Source: Candidatus Dependentiae bacterium Noda2021 (lineage in GTDB: Bacteria; Babelota; Babeliae; Babelales; Vermiphilaceae). Taken from it: a stretch of 64,000 nucleotides of DNA. The stretch lies in NCBI GenBank assembly GCA_020886235.1, contig AP025250.1:868001-932000 (forward strand), in the 5' to 3' direction. The translations under genes were made by a program, and so were the position numbers. The notes beneath the pieces are model-generated. The model did not search any database and was not told the origin of the DNA. It saw only the letters and a list, made by a program, of their open reading frames with translations. Positions 26,960 through 35,312 of the stretch are shown here, one piece after another (positions within the stretch are counted from its first letter, which is position 1; each line of letters opens with the position of its first letter).

Positions 26960-27739
26960 ATGAATAAACTGTTTCTTTCTCTTTGTTTTTTATCAACGTC
27001 TCTACTTGCCAATGAGCACACACTTTTGAGCAAAAGTCAGATTAAAACAATAAACACAATAAACTTGGTACTCACCAAGAGCAAAGCCTCTGATGCGCCT
27101 GACTTTATTAGGTTAGTCAGCCAGTATGAAGTCTCTCGCTTTATGTTTTGCTCAGAAGCCCCTGAAACCAAAATCCAAAAACTTGCTAAGTCTAAATTTG
27201 CAACAAAAGTTCTGGCCCCTCTTATGCTCAAGCACGACAGTATAGGTGGCAGTTTTTGGATAATCAAAAAAAATACTCTTGAAGAACAAGGCAACAATCA
27301 TATGATTGGGTTTGTGGGTTTAACATCACTCCATAAAAAGGTTAAAAAACTTGTTCGCACCATTGATCGTAATAATTACAAACAATACATGAATATTGGC
27401 GTATCGTTGGAGCCAGGAGAATGGGGCAAAGGTTACGCAAAAGAATCTCTGTGCGCACTCATGAGTGCCGTGTTTGCTTCAAAAAAATATAAACATGTTA
27501 AGGGACTTACTATAACCGTTAACAGCGATCATACCCGATGCCTTGCGACATTAATGAATGGTGAAAGCACAAAACAACCGCTGGTCTATCAAGGTGAATT
27601 AGCATTACCTAAAGGTTTTTCTAAATTGGTGCCAACTCCCTGCACGGTTAAAAACTTTACCATAACCAAAAGCGATTTTTTACAATGGGCACAAGCCAAT
27701 ACCGATGAAAAGCAAAAAACAGAAGCTATTCAATCATAA
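26960..27739 (+). CDS. Exported GNAT-like acetyltransferase, array member 6
   Basis: A 259-residue protein with a signal peptide ending LLANEH. It has LVLTKSKASDAPDFIRLVSQYEVSRFMF, FWIIKKNTLEEQG then MIGFVGLTSL, GVSLEPGEWGKGYAKESLCALMSAVF (a consensus-like W-G-K-G-Y-A-K-E loop) and GLTITVNSDHTRCLATLM. It is the best match in the array to an active RimJ/RimL-type site. A strong stem-loop follows. Confidence 0.86.
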   Translation: MNKLFLSLCFLSTSLLANEHTLLSKSQIKTINTINLVLTKSKASDAPDFIRLVSQYEVSRFMFCSEAPETKIQKLAKSKFATKVLAPLMLKHDSIGGSFWIIKKNTLEEQGNNHMIGFVGLTSLHKKVKKLVRTIDRNNYKQYMNIGVSLEPGEWGKGYAKESLCALMSAVFASKKYKHVKGLTITVNSDHTRCLATLMNGESTKQPLVYQGELALPKGFSKLVPTPCTVKNFTITKSDFLQWAQANTDEKQKTEAIQS

Positions 27740-27771
27740 TACGATAATTTGAACACAGCATAATCAAGTAA

Positions 27772-27803
27772 TACAAAGCGGCGCCATTAAGTGCCGCTTT
27801 GTA
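27772..27803 (+). terminator. Strong hairpin, probable transcription terminator
   Basis: TACAAAGCGGC (27772-27782) pairs perfectly with GCCGCTTTGTA (27793-27803), an 11-bp stem with a 10-base loop. There is no T run downstream, so termination is inferred from the stem and its position. Confidence 0.5.
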
Positions 27804-27852
27804 CCTAGGCCTCAGTGTCACTTATACTCACTCATAATGCAACGTAAGATTG

Positions 27853-27881
27853 TTGACCGCTTGCCCTTTAAGTCATAATAA
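27853..27881 (+). promoter_or_regulatory. Predicted sigma70-type promoter
   Basis: TTGACC, a 17-base spacer and TAATAA. It lies between the hairpin at 27772 and the last GNAT-like gene, suggesting that gene is a separate unit. Confidence 0.55.
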
Positions 27882-27919
27882 TCAAATGAGGGGCATTTTT
27901 TTAAATGGGGGAGTACCGT

Positions 27920-28657
27920 ATGAAATTATTATTGTTACTAGTATTGTTTGCCTTTACCATAAACTCAGGTGAGCCCGAAAATAAGCTGGTAAAACAAACC
28001 TCTACCGATCTAATAGAAGATGTTAATTTCACGATTAAAAAATCTTCATTTTTATCCTGTTGGTCCGATGCCAGTGAATTTGTCGCTTTGGTTAAAGACC
28101 CCGATGTATGTAAGTTTCTATTCGTAGCGGAAGCTACGCCTGAAGAAGCCGAACAAATAGCATCAAGTTTGAAAACTAAATTATCCGCTGCATTTGCGTT
28201 TATGATACCAAACAGCGTATTTCCGCGCTGGATGATCAAAGAAAAAAGATCTAATAACTACATAGGTTGCATTACGTTGTCGGCAATTAATCCAACAATA
28301 GCACTGTTACTCAAGCAATGCGACCAAGAACTTACGGGAAATTATTTGAATTTTGGCATAGCAATAAAAAAATCCGAATGGCATAAACATTACGCAATGC
28401 AAGCCATGAAGGCATTTTTATCATCTATATTTACCAGTAATGAATACCGTGACATAAAAGGAATAGTTTTTTGCACCAATCCGTCTAACAAAAATGGGCT
28501 AAATTTGGTACAAAACCCAAACACACAGCAGGTAAAAAAACCTTTTGTGTATCATGGAGAAATTAACTTTCCCCAGGGATTTTGTAAAACATTACCCAAA
28601 GCATGTGTTGCGCATTGTTTTACGCTATCTAAGAAAAATTTTTTTGATATCAAGTAA
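27920..28657 (+). CDS. Exported GNAT-like acetyltransferase, array member 7
   Basis: About 245 residues from the ATG at 27920, which has GGGGAG at proper spacing; an upstream ATG at 27905 overlaps that site. The signal peptide is MKLLLLLVLFAFTINSG. The core is FTIKKSSFLSCWSDASEFVALV, RWMIKEKRSNNYIGCITLSAI, FGIAIKKSEWHKHYAMQAMKAFLSSIF and GIVFCTNPSNKNGLNLV. The acetyl-CoA loop is altered (WHKHYAMQ). It is most similar to member 5. Confidence 0.82.
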   Translation: MKLLLLLVLFAFTINSGEPENKLVKQTSTDLIEDVNFTIKKSSFLSCWSDASEFVALVKDPDVCKFLFVAEATPEEAEQIASSLKTKLSAAFAFMIPNSVFPRWMIKEKRSNNYIGCITLSAINPTIALLLKQCDQELTGNYLNFGIAIKKSEWHKHYAMQAMKAFLSSIFTSNEYRDIKGIVFCTNPSNKNGLNLVQNPNTQQVKKPFVYHGEINFPQGFCKTLPKACVAHCFTLSKKNFFDIK

Positions 28658-28888
28658 CTTATTCTGGTTCTGTAAAAACGACACATTTATCTTATGTATT
28701 AAAACAAAAGATATAAGACGACATTATTTTATTTTTTAAGCTGGCACGCTGAATGTAATGACAGTTTAATTTTTGTTGGTCGTTCAAGTAATACTAAACA
28801 TTTAGTATTCTAGTAAGAAGAACATATTATAAAATAGTTAGAAAAAATTGTTTTTTGCATCGTGTTACAACATCTTAAGGTAAAACAT

Positions 28889-29764
28889 ATGATATCAAGT
28901 AAGTTTCTCCTATGCACACTTTTAATTCCTGCCACAGCAATACATACAATGGAGAACCAATTTAAGGACCAAAAATCTCACTTTACAGAACAACATCTAT
29001 GTGTCTTAACTGATCCATATGAAATAGACATTTCTACACGGCTCATCAATTCAATTGCCTTTTTTAATAAACACATGAATGATACTAATTTTGAATTCAA
29101 TGTCCGCGAAATAACTCCCGCTATTATTAATAGTATTAACCCACAAAGAAAATTGTCTCCTCTTACCTTTGCGTGTCGCTCAGCTAGTCAAGGCAAATTA
29201 TATATGACAAAGCTACTCCTCAAATTAGGCGGAAACCCATTATTAGGATATCCACATCCCCTAATAGATGAATTACTCGCCTTCCGCTGTGTCAATAAAT
29301 ATAAAACTGCTCAGGAATGTGCACAAGCAACTGACTCTTTACCATATTTAGCAGCCACCTGTTGTTATGAAAAAATTGCACAGATTATAGACCACGTAAA
29401 ACAAACACAACCAAAAGACATTGAAAATTCCTTAATGATGTTTGTTAAATATGGATCGCTAGGAGGAAAAGATGCGGTAGATAAAACCGCTCTAGAACTT
29501 ATGAGCCACGGCGCCAATCCAAATGCATTAATGCACGACTCTCAACAAACACAGTTGATGCGATCCGTTGCATTCGGCATTCTGACTCGAAATATCAATG
29601 TAATGGAGAGTTTGCTAAAGTACGGTGGCTTACCAGAACACGCACAACAAACTGTTGAGAACATCATAGAAACAATACAAAAAAAATCCGCTAGTGACAG
29701 AGAAGCTAATTTAATGGTTGAATACTGCTTTGAAGTCATGGATGTTATTAAAAAATATTATTAA
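28889..29764 (+). CDS. Exported ankyrin-like repeat protein
   Basis: About 291 residues from the ATG at 28889, which has TAAGG eight bases upstream and begins a signal peptide (MISSKFLLCTLLIPATAIHT). A GTG at 28862 would add nine residues and is less likely. Ankyrin-like helices are visible: SPLTFACRSASQGKLYMTKLLLKLGGNP, then DKTALELMSHGANPNAL, then QTQLMRSVAFGILTRNINVMESLLKYGG. Ankyrin repeats are protein-binding scaffolds and are abundant among effectors of intracellular bacteria. Confidence 0.82.
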   Translation: MISSKFLLCTLLIPATAIHTMENQFKDQKSHFTEQHLCVLTDPYEIDISTRLINSIAFFNKHMNDTNFEFNVREITPAIINSINPQRKLSPLTFACRSASQGKLYMTKLLLKLGGNPLLGYPHPLIDELLAFRCVNKYKTAQECAQATDSLPYLAATCCYEKIAQIIDHVKQTQPKDIENSLMMFVKYGSLGGKDAVDKTALELMSHGANPNALMHDSQQTQLMRSVAFGILTRNINVMESLLKYGGLPEHAQQTVENIIETIQKKSASDREANLMVEYCFEVMDVIKKYY

Positions 29765-30110
29765 AATAATTTACTATCTACTGCACTTTTTGTCTCGATA
29801 ACCATACTTACTCAATAAAATTTACTGAGTTATTGGTCTATGTTTGGGATATTGTAAAGAACTTTCCTCAATTTTGATTATTGCCTTCTCGGGTACACAT
29901 CCCAATCTTGATGCTCATGCATTTCTTGTAATCAACAAATTTTTTATTATGATTGTAGCGCGAATAACATACACCTTACAAAGCTATCGCGTGACATTGG
30001 TTCGGCACAGACATCAAGTAACATGTTGTCTTGTTATATGGACGGGATAACTTAAACGACGCTCTGTATGAATTAACATCATTTTCACCATATATAATTT
30101 AAGGATTTTC
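29765..30110. other. Intergenic region of 346 bases without a supported gene
   Basis: AT-rich. A 68-codon open frame (29844-30050) has no ribosome binding site and no recognisable content, so I do not call it. A TATAAT at 30093 upstream of the next gene could be a -10 box but has no well-spaced -35. Confidence 0.5.
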
Positions 30111-30812
30111 GTGAAGAAATTACTGCTATTTACAATAGGATTTTCAATTGAAATCAATTCAATGGAACAACGTCAACCATTTCCTTATGAACAGTTACCA
30201 ATAGAATTACAAAAAGAAGTTTTAAAACAGGTCGTAACAACCACAACCCCTCTTAGAGCGGTAAGAAACCTTCATAATTTTCGCCACACCAATAAAAACT
30301 TCTATGATAAAATAAATAAAGATAAAAGTTTCTTTTATGATATTGTAAACGAATTGGTGAAAAATTTTCCGGGTCATGAAGTTGGCATAGCAAGGGCGTT
30401 CCATAGAGATATAGCTAAAGAATGGCTAAAAAAAACAAATCCTAACGTTATTTATGAGACCAATCATATGATGTATCCATTGGGTATAACCCCATGTGAA
30501 CTGCAAAAAAGCGTCGCAGAAAATGATATTAATAAGATTAAAGAATTATTACAACAGGGCTATCCTACCTCAATATACTATGGTCGACATCTCGTTGGGT
30601 TAGACACGTTTGCTGCAGGTCGTGGACTCTCGCTAGCAGCACTCGAGTTATCAGCCAAATATGATCTGTATGTTTACATGGATTGTAGCATTAAAACATT
30701 ATTAGAAGAGGCTCAAAGTACAACACAAGCCCTTCAGGACGATAGCGCACGACAAAAAAATAAAGCTATTATTGAGCATCTTCAAAACTTGCAAAAAATC
30801 TACAATACGTAA
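30111..30812 (+). CDS. Exported F-box-like protein with an ankyrin-like segment
   Basis: A 233-residue protein starting at a GTG with AAGGA upstream. After a short signal-like segment (MKKLLLFTIGFSIEINS) comes YEQLPIELQKEVLKQV ... RNLHNFRHTNKNFYDKI, which has the L-P-x-E-L...hh...h.......h..h...N..hh pattern of an F-box. A later segment, LQKSVAENDINKIKELLQQGYP, resembles an ankyrin repeat. F-box proteins recruit targets to eukaryotic SCF ubiquitin ligases, so a role in a eukaryotic host is inferred. Confidence 0.7.
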   Translation: MKKLLLFTIGFSIEINSMEQRQPFPYEQLPIELQKEVLKQVVTTTTPLRAVRNLHNFRHTNKNFYDKINKDKSFFYDIVNELVKNFPGHEVGIARAFHRDIAKEWLKKTNPNVIYETNHMMYPLGITPCELQKSVAENDINKIKELLQQGYPTSIYYGRHLVGLDTFAAGRGLSLAALELSAKYDLYVYMDCSIKTLLEEAQSTTQALQDDSARQKNKAIIEHLQNLQKIYNT

Positions 30813-30861
30813 AATTTGGAAAAAAAAATTACTTACCTCAGTGTGGTATATCATAATATAA

Positions 30862-31192
30862 TTAAGCAGTAAAAACCTGAAAAGAAATGATGAACTACAA
30901 GCAGTAACGGCAGAAAATGAGAAGAAAATAGCCGACATGAATACATGGCAACGTGCTACTATGCAAGCATCGGTAAAACGAAGTCACGAAGTTAAAAAAC
31001 GAGCAGAAAAAGTTGATAACGAATCTGACGTTGCTGGAATTGCAAGTGACCTTGGTAATGCCTTTAAAGATGGTCAAAGACCCTCTGACGCCAGCACGTG
31101 AACTCAATAACGATGCCCAGAGCAAAATTAACATCGCTCGAAGAGCACTAAATAAAAAATGGAATCATTTTTTGGATTGGCTACATGGTTAA
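30862..31192 (+). pseudogene. Remnant of a helical protein gene, 5'-truncated and frameshifted
   Basis: An open stretch without a usable start reads NDELQAVTAENEKKIADMN and later AEKVDNESDVAGIASDLGNAFKDGQ before a stop near 31101. The adjacent frame continues KDPLTPARELNNDAQSKIN and NKKWNHFLDWLHG to a stop at 31192. Codon content is protein-like across the frame change. I see no intact 5' end, so this looks like the 3' remnant of a decayed gene with a coiled-coil-like composition. Confidence 0.55.
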
Positions 31193-31196
31193 AACA

Positions 31197-32456
31197 TTAC
31201 CATACGTTTTTTTCAATCGCGAGGGTTTTAATACGCGCTTCAAGCTCGTCATACTCTGATTGATCATGCTCAGTCCATTCACCTGGCTCAAAACCCTTTT
31301 TTGCCGCCATGCTTAGTAAACAATCTATTAACGGTTGCATCTCATCAAAGGCGGTATTTTTTTCATCAGTTTGTGCAATCTGTTGATTGATAAGATCAAT
31401 ATCCCAGTCTTGGCACATACTATCCGTTGTTGCAGTGCGTAAGATATGCTTACTTGAATTGGCATAAATACTCGTAAAATATCCCCTATTTGTGCTCAGC
31501 TCAAAGGTATAATCACGAGCGCGATCGATTAATATTTTGCATAACGCTTTACCGCACACAGCCAAAATCTCTGCGCTTGCTTGGTCATACCTAACAGTAA
31601 CCTGCTTTAATTGTGAAATAGATTTAATTAATAATGGTACTGACGTATTTCTTAAGTCATATTCCATTACTTTAGCCCCTCCACAACCACTTGTTTTAAT
31701 GCCAGCTACAACGGCGTGAGTATTAGAATTAACATCTTGATCCGTTACATATTGCCAATAAGTGGTACCACACCATGATTTTGCATAGGTAATTCCAGAA
31801 ATCACCTGAGAAGATTTTGTATCCCATAACGTAAGGGAGTTGTGCTGATGTGGATACAATACGATACCTAACCGACTATTAACCGTCAGCTTAGGGGCGT
31901 AGCGATCATTAGGCATTATTTCACGATCGCAAATTCTTTCAATGAACTCGTCTCGTTCTAAAACTCCTTTAAAATCAATAATCGGTTTTTGAGTTTGTAC
32001 ATCATAGCACACGATAAGAGACTTATGCTCATTCTGATTGTCACAAACACCATAGACTTTGCAATTTTGCTCATCAAACGAGGTATCTAAAACCTCAGCA
32101 GCAAAACTAAATTGAGATAATAATTTTTTGTTAGTTACTTGATAAAGCCCTATGGTATTAACATCACGCGGACAGCTCAGCAATCTTTTGCTAGCGTCCA
32201 GATATGATGCACATAAAGACCTTGCATCGTGAGTTAAGGATAACTGTTCACACGTGTCTGAATCAAAATTATACAAAGTGGTAGTGCCACCAGGGATGCG
32301 ACTGACGCAAACAGTGCCGTCATTTGAAAACGTCATTAAAGATTTTTGATCTGTTTTTGACCGGTCTAAACGAACTTCTTTATAACACATATCATGCTCG
32401 CAAGCATGTAACAATATGTTAAAAAATAGTATTACACCAAACATAACACTCTGCAT
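31197..32456 (-). CDS. Predicted beta-propeller (WD40-like) lipoprotein
   Basis: About 419 residues from the ATG at 32456, which has AAGGAG seven bases upstream. An in-frame ATG further out (32477) overlaps that site. The signal segment ends ILLHACEHD, a plausible lipobox (L-H-A-C). The mature part shows spaced strand motifs such as HNSLTLWDTKSSQVISGI, LIVCYDVQTQKPIIDFKG and VMEYDLRNTSVPLLI, typical of WD40-type propellers. It lies convergent to the remnant at 30862. The function is unknown; a protein-binding role is likely. Confidence 0.75.
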   Translation of the reverse strand: MQSVMFGVILFFNILLHACEHDMCYKEVRLDRSKTDQKSLMTFSNDGTVCVSRIPGGTTTLYNFDSDTCEQLSLTHDARSLCASYLDASKRLLSCPRDVNTIGLYQVTNKKLLSQFSFAAEVLDTSFDEQNCKVYGVCDNQNEHKSLIVCYDVQTQKPIIDFKGVLERDEFIERICDREIMPNDRYAPKLTVNSRLGIVLYPHQHNSLTLWDTKSSQVISGITYAKSWCGTTYWQYVTDQDVNSNTHAVVAGIKTSGCGGAKVMEYDLRNTSVPLLIKSISQLKQVTVRYDQASAEILAVCGKALCKILIDRARDYTFELSTNRGYFTSIYANSSKHILRTATTDSMCQDWDIDLINQQIAQTDEKNTAFDEMQPLIDCLLSMAAKKGFEPGEWTEHDQSEYDELEARIKTLAIEKNVW

Positions 32457-32742
32457 TATAGCACTCCTTACCATCACATAGTACTAACAAGTAACTTGTT
32501 ATATCATGATATCACTTACAAAACTACTCAAAGGCTTTTGGAAATAAAGCTTTTAAATAATAAACAAATGGTTGAATTATTCTATTAAGAACGCTTTATT
32601 ACACATGTAATGATGATGACCAAACTGTAATCTAAACAAGAACCGTGAGCAAGTTTATATTTATAAATTTATTAAATTATTGCTATTAGAAATTTGCTGT
32701 TGCTATTATGAGGGTGATTACCCCATTACTGAGGAAATAACT

Positions 32743-33255
32743 ATGAACAGATATTCTTGGTTATTACACATTACTTTTTCACTCCTGTTTGCAACCAATC
32801 TCATGGCAATTCAAGAAATTAGCATCAAAGAAGATGACAAAGGCAACTCCTATTTGCATCTAGTTGCTCAACGAGGTTTGTGCGGGTATGTGACCTTACA
32901 AAATAAGTTGTACGATCAAACCGTGCTTGAAGCATTTTTATATTCGGGTAACACATTAGTAAAAAAACTGGGCCGCTATGAGTGGCATAATCCTACCCAA
33001 CCCGTGCAATTTAGCTTTGATTCTGCCGGTAGGCAAGACACCGATCATTACCGCATCTATTGTTATCCGCGCTATGGCGACAGCACAGACAAATCAAGCT
33101 GTAAAGATTTAGTAGTTGTTGATTTTAATCAAAGCAGGACGCGTGCTTCATGTACTGTCGCAGCACCATGGGCCGGTGGAAGAGGCACAATACCCTTTAA
33201 ACCACTATGTATGGACGCACTCTACAAATCATCTGAATGCACTAACAAAGAATGA
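32743..33255 (+). CDS. Exported Cys-containing protein of unknown function
   Basis: A 171-residue protein. The ATG at 32743 has GAGG eight bases upstream and opens a signal peptide ending NLMA. A longer frame from 32680 adds residues with no signal character. The mature part is predicted beta-rich with about six Cys, suitable for disulfides in an oxidising compartment. Its stop overlaps the start of the next gene (ATGA at 33252-33255), so the two are coupled. Confidence 0.8.
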   Translation: MNRYSWLLHITFSLLFATNLMAIQEISIKEDDKGNSYLHLVAQRGLCGYVTLQNKLYDQTVLEAFLYSGNTLVKKLGRYEWHNPTQPVQFSFDSAGRQDTDHYRIYCYPRYGDSTDKSSCKDLVVVDFNQSRTRASCTVAAPWAGGRGTIPFKPLCMDALYKSSECTNKE

Positions 33256-34565
33256 GTTTGGTTATGGTAAAAAAATTTGCACTTATTGCCCTTGCAGCAT
33301 TACCCGTATTGGCCCACACCACAGAACAACCTAAAACAATCTGTATGTATTTATTTGTACATGGCATAATGAATATTGAGGCCCATCTTAATACCAGTAC
33401 TTTTATCCATTTATTCAACGATGATATAGAAGATACCTTATACAAAGCTAATATTTTATACGTGCGAAACGATCCATTTTTCCAACAAAGTCAGCCGATT
33501 CAAGGCCTAGGCTTAATACCCATAGATATGAACAAAACGGCACCGGGATACGCAGCAGGTGCTATGGCACAACTCTTTGAACAACAGCTCCCCAAAGATC
33601 AGGGGTGCGAGCATAAGTATTACACTTTTGGCTGGTCAAGCTTGCTCAGTTTTTCTGAACGGTACAAAGCAGCACAACAACTCTATTATGCGCTGTCACA
33701 AGAAGTACAAAAATACACACAAGAAGGTCATACCGTGCGTTTAATGGCCGTTGGTTACAGCCATGGTGCTAATATTTTGCTTAATTTAGCTGCGATAAAA
33801 AAAGAAAATACTCTCGCGCATGAACCATTTAGTATCGATACCCTTGTGTTAATGGGTGCTCCTATACAATGTGAAACTGATCATCAGATAATGGACCCGT
33901 TGTACAAGAAAGTATATCACTTATATTCTAATGCCGATGTGCCTCAAACATTAGACTTTTTCACCAGCAAACGTTTTTTTTCAGAGCGCATGTTTAGGCC
34001 CCGCAAAGGGTTTGTGCTGCCAAATAAATTAGTGCAAGCAAATATAAGCATTTTACGACGCGCTGGCGGCAACCATAAAAAGTTGCCTTGCAAAAAAGTA
34101 AATTGTAAATCTCAACTCATGCGTGATATTTCACCAGGTCACACTGAATTATGGTTTTTTGGGTGGACACAATGTAGTTATCGCCCTAACCTGCCTTTTT
34201 GCCCGCTCCCATTGGCAACACTCATTCCTACTTTTATAAAGTATTTACAGCGCGTGGAACCGGAACTAGACCCAAATAAAACAGCATACATGACTATTGA
34301 TACCTACCATGACACGATAACCATAAAAAATAATCGTAAAGGACATATAGTCTTACAAGACAAGTGGATAAACAATCAGGTGACTGATTATATTTCTTTG
34401 GCAAATCAGTTTAAACCATCATACACCAAAGAAATATATCAAAAACGTCGCCAAGCGGCATTTGATAAAGCACGTGATTGGCATAAAAACTACGTCAAGC
34501 AACAGTGGTATGCTGCTCACTGCCCGCGTACGGTTTCCCAAATATGCAACAAGTCATCAAACTGA
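33252..34565 (+). CDS. Exported alpha/beta-hydrolase-like protein
   Basis: A 437-residue protein with a signal peptide (ALIALAALPVLA). YLFVHGIMN resembles the oxyanion strand-loop of lipases (HG motif), and MAVGYSHGANILLNLAAI carries the nucleophile elbow G-Y-S-H-G with Ser as the probable nucleophile. A later LVLMGAPIQ and a His-containing segment fit the fold, but I cannot assign the acid and His of the triad with certainty. It is coupled to the preceding exported gene. The 3' end overlaps convergent rsmA by 49 bases. Confidence 0.75.
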   Translation: MSLVMVKKFALIALAALPVLAHTTEQPKTICMYLFVHGIMNIEAHLNTSTFIHLFNDDIEDTLYKANILYVRNDPFFQQSQPIQGLGLIPIDMNKTAPGYAAGAMAQLFEQQLPKDQGCEHKYYTFGWSSLLSFSERYKAAQQLYYALSQEVQKYTQEGHTVRLMAVGYSHGANILLNLAAIKKENTLAHEPFSIDTLVLMGAPIQCETDHQIMDPLYKKVYHLYSNADVPQTLDFFTSKRFFSERMFRPRKGFVLPNKLVQANISILRRAGGNHKKLPCKKVNCKSQLMRDISPGHTELWFFGWTQCSYRPNLPFCPLPLATLIPTFIKYLQRVEPELDPNKTAYMTIDTYHDTITIKNNRKGHIVLQDKWINNQVTDYISLANQFKPSYTKEIYQKRRQAAFDKARDWHKNYVKQQWYAAHCPRTVSQICNKSSN

Positions 34566-35302
34566 AGTTCTTGTGCACGTTTTTTAAGCACATCTTCAGA
34601 AAGCAAAGACGCATTAAAATGACCTTGAGATAAGTTATTTTTAAGCGTACGACGTGGTTGATGAAAACATAATTTGATAAAACGCCAAAACTCAGCTTCG
34701 TTCGGAATAGGTTGTAATTCTGCGCGCGGCTTGAAATACAAGAGGCGTGAAAAAACTTTTGGAGGCGGTAAAAAAGCCGTTGGTGGTATTTTATCTAACA
34801 TTTTCCATTCAAAGAAATATTGGAAAAACAATGAGGGAAATCCATACCCTCTACCACTCGTTTTTACAATTTTTTGTGCAACCTCTTCTTGTACCATGAT
34901 TACGCCTTCTTTGAGCATCGCTCTATTTTTTTGGAGCATATGCAAAATCGGAAAGGTAACTTGATATGGCAAATTAGCAAGAAGCGTCCATGGTTGATGG
35001 GGCGCTAGGCGTTCAAAATTGACGTCTAAAACGTTTTCAAGAAAAACTTCTGTTCGTTTATCGGCAACCGTATTTTTAACGAGCTCCGCCCATTCTGGAT
35101 CGATTTCAAAAATCCATAAGCGAGCAAAGGAATGCTTTATAATTTCTTTCGTTAAAAAACCATCACCACAGCCAATTTCAAAAATTGAACTCTGGTCATC
35201 AAGGGTGACGTTAGCAAGCATATGCTCGACTACTGATTGCTTACGCAAAAAGTGTTGGCCATAGCGCTTTTTTATAGCAATACCATGTGAATACGAAGAC
35301 AT
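34517..35302 (-). CDS. rsmA: 16S rRNA dimethyladenosine transferase
   Basis: Dimethylates two adjacent adenines near the 3' end of 16S rRNA during small-subunit assembly. It has 261 residues, the usual length. It shows KRYGQHFLRKQ at the N-terminus, the SAM loop FEIGCGDGFLT and the catalytic LLANLPYQVTFPIL (N-L-P-Y motif). The C-terminal helical domain includes CFHQPRRTLKNNL. It follows mreB by 10 bases and is likely cotranscribed with it. Confidence 0.96.
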   Translation of the reverse strand: MSSYSHGIAIKKRYGQHFLRKQSVVEHMLANVTLDDQSSIFEIGCGDGFLTKEIIKHSFARLWIFEIDPEWAELVKNTVADKRTEVFLENVLDVNFERLAPHQPWTLLANLPYQVTFPILHMLQKNRAMLKEGVIMVQEEVAQKIVKTSGRGYGFPSLFFQYFFEWKMLDKIPPTAFLPPPKVFSRLLYFKPRAELQPIPNEAEFWRFIKLCFHQPRRTLKNNLSQGHFNASLLSEDVLKKRAQELQFDDLLHIWETVRGQ

Positions 35303-35312
35303 AAAACCTCAG

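Noticed and set aside
29844-30050. 68-codon open frame in the 346-base gap
   Set aside because: No ribosome binding site, no signal peptide or domain; could be a decayed fragment but cannot be supported.
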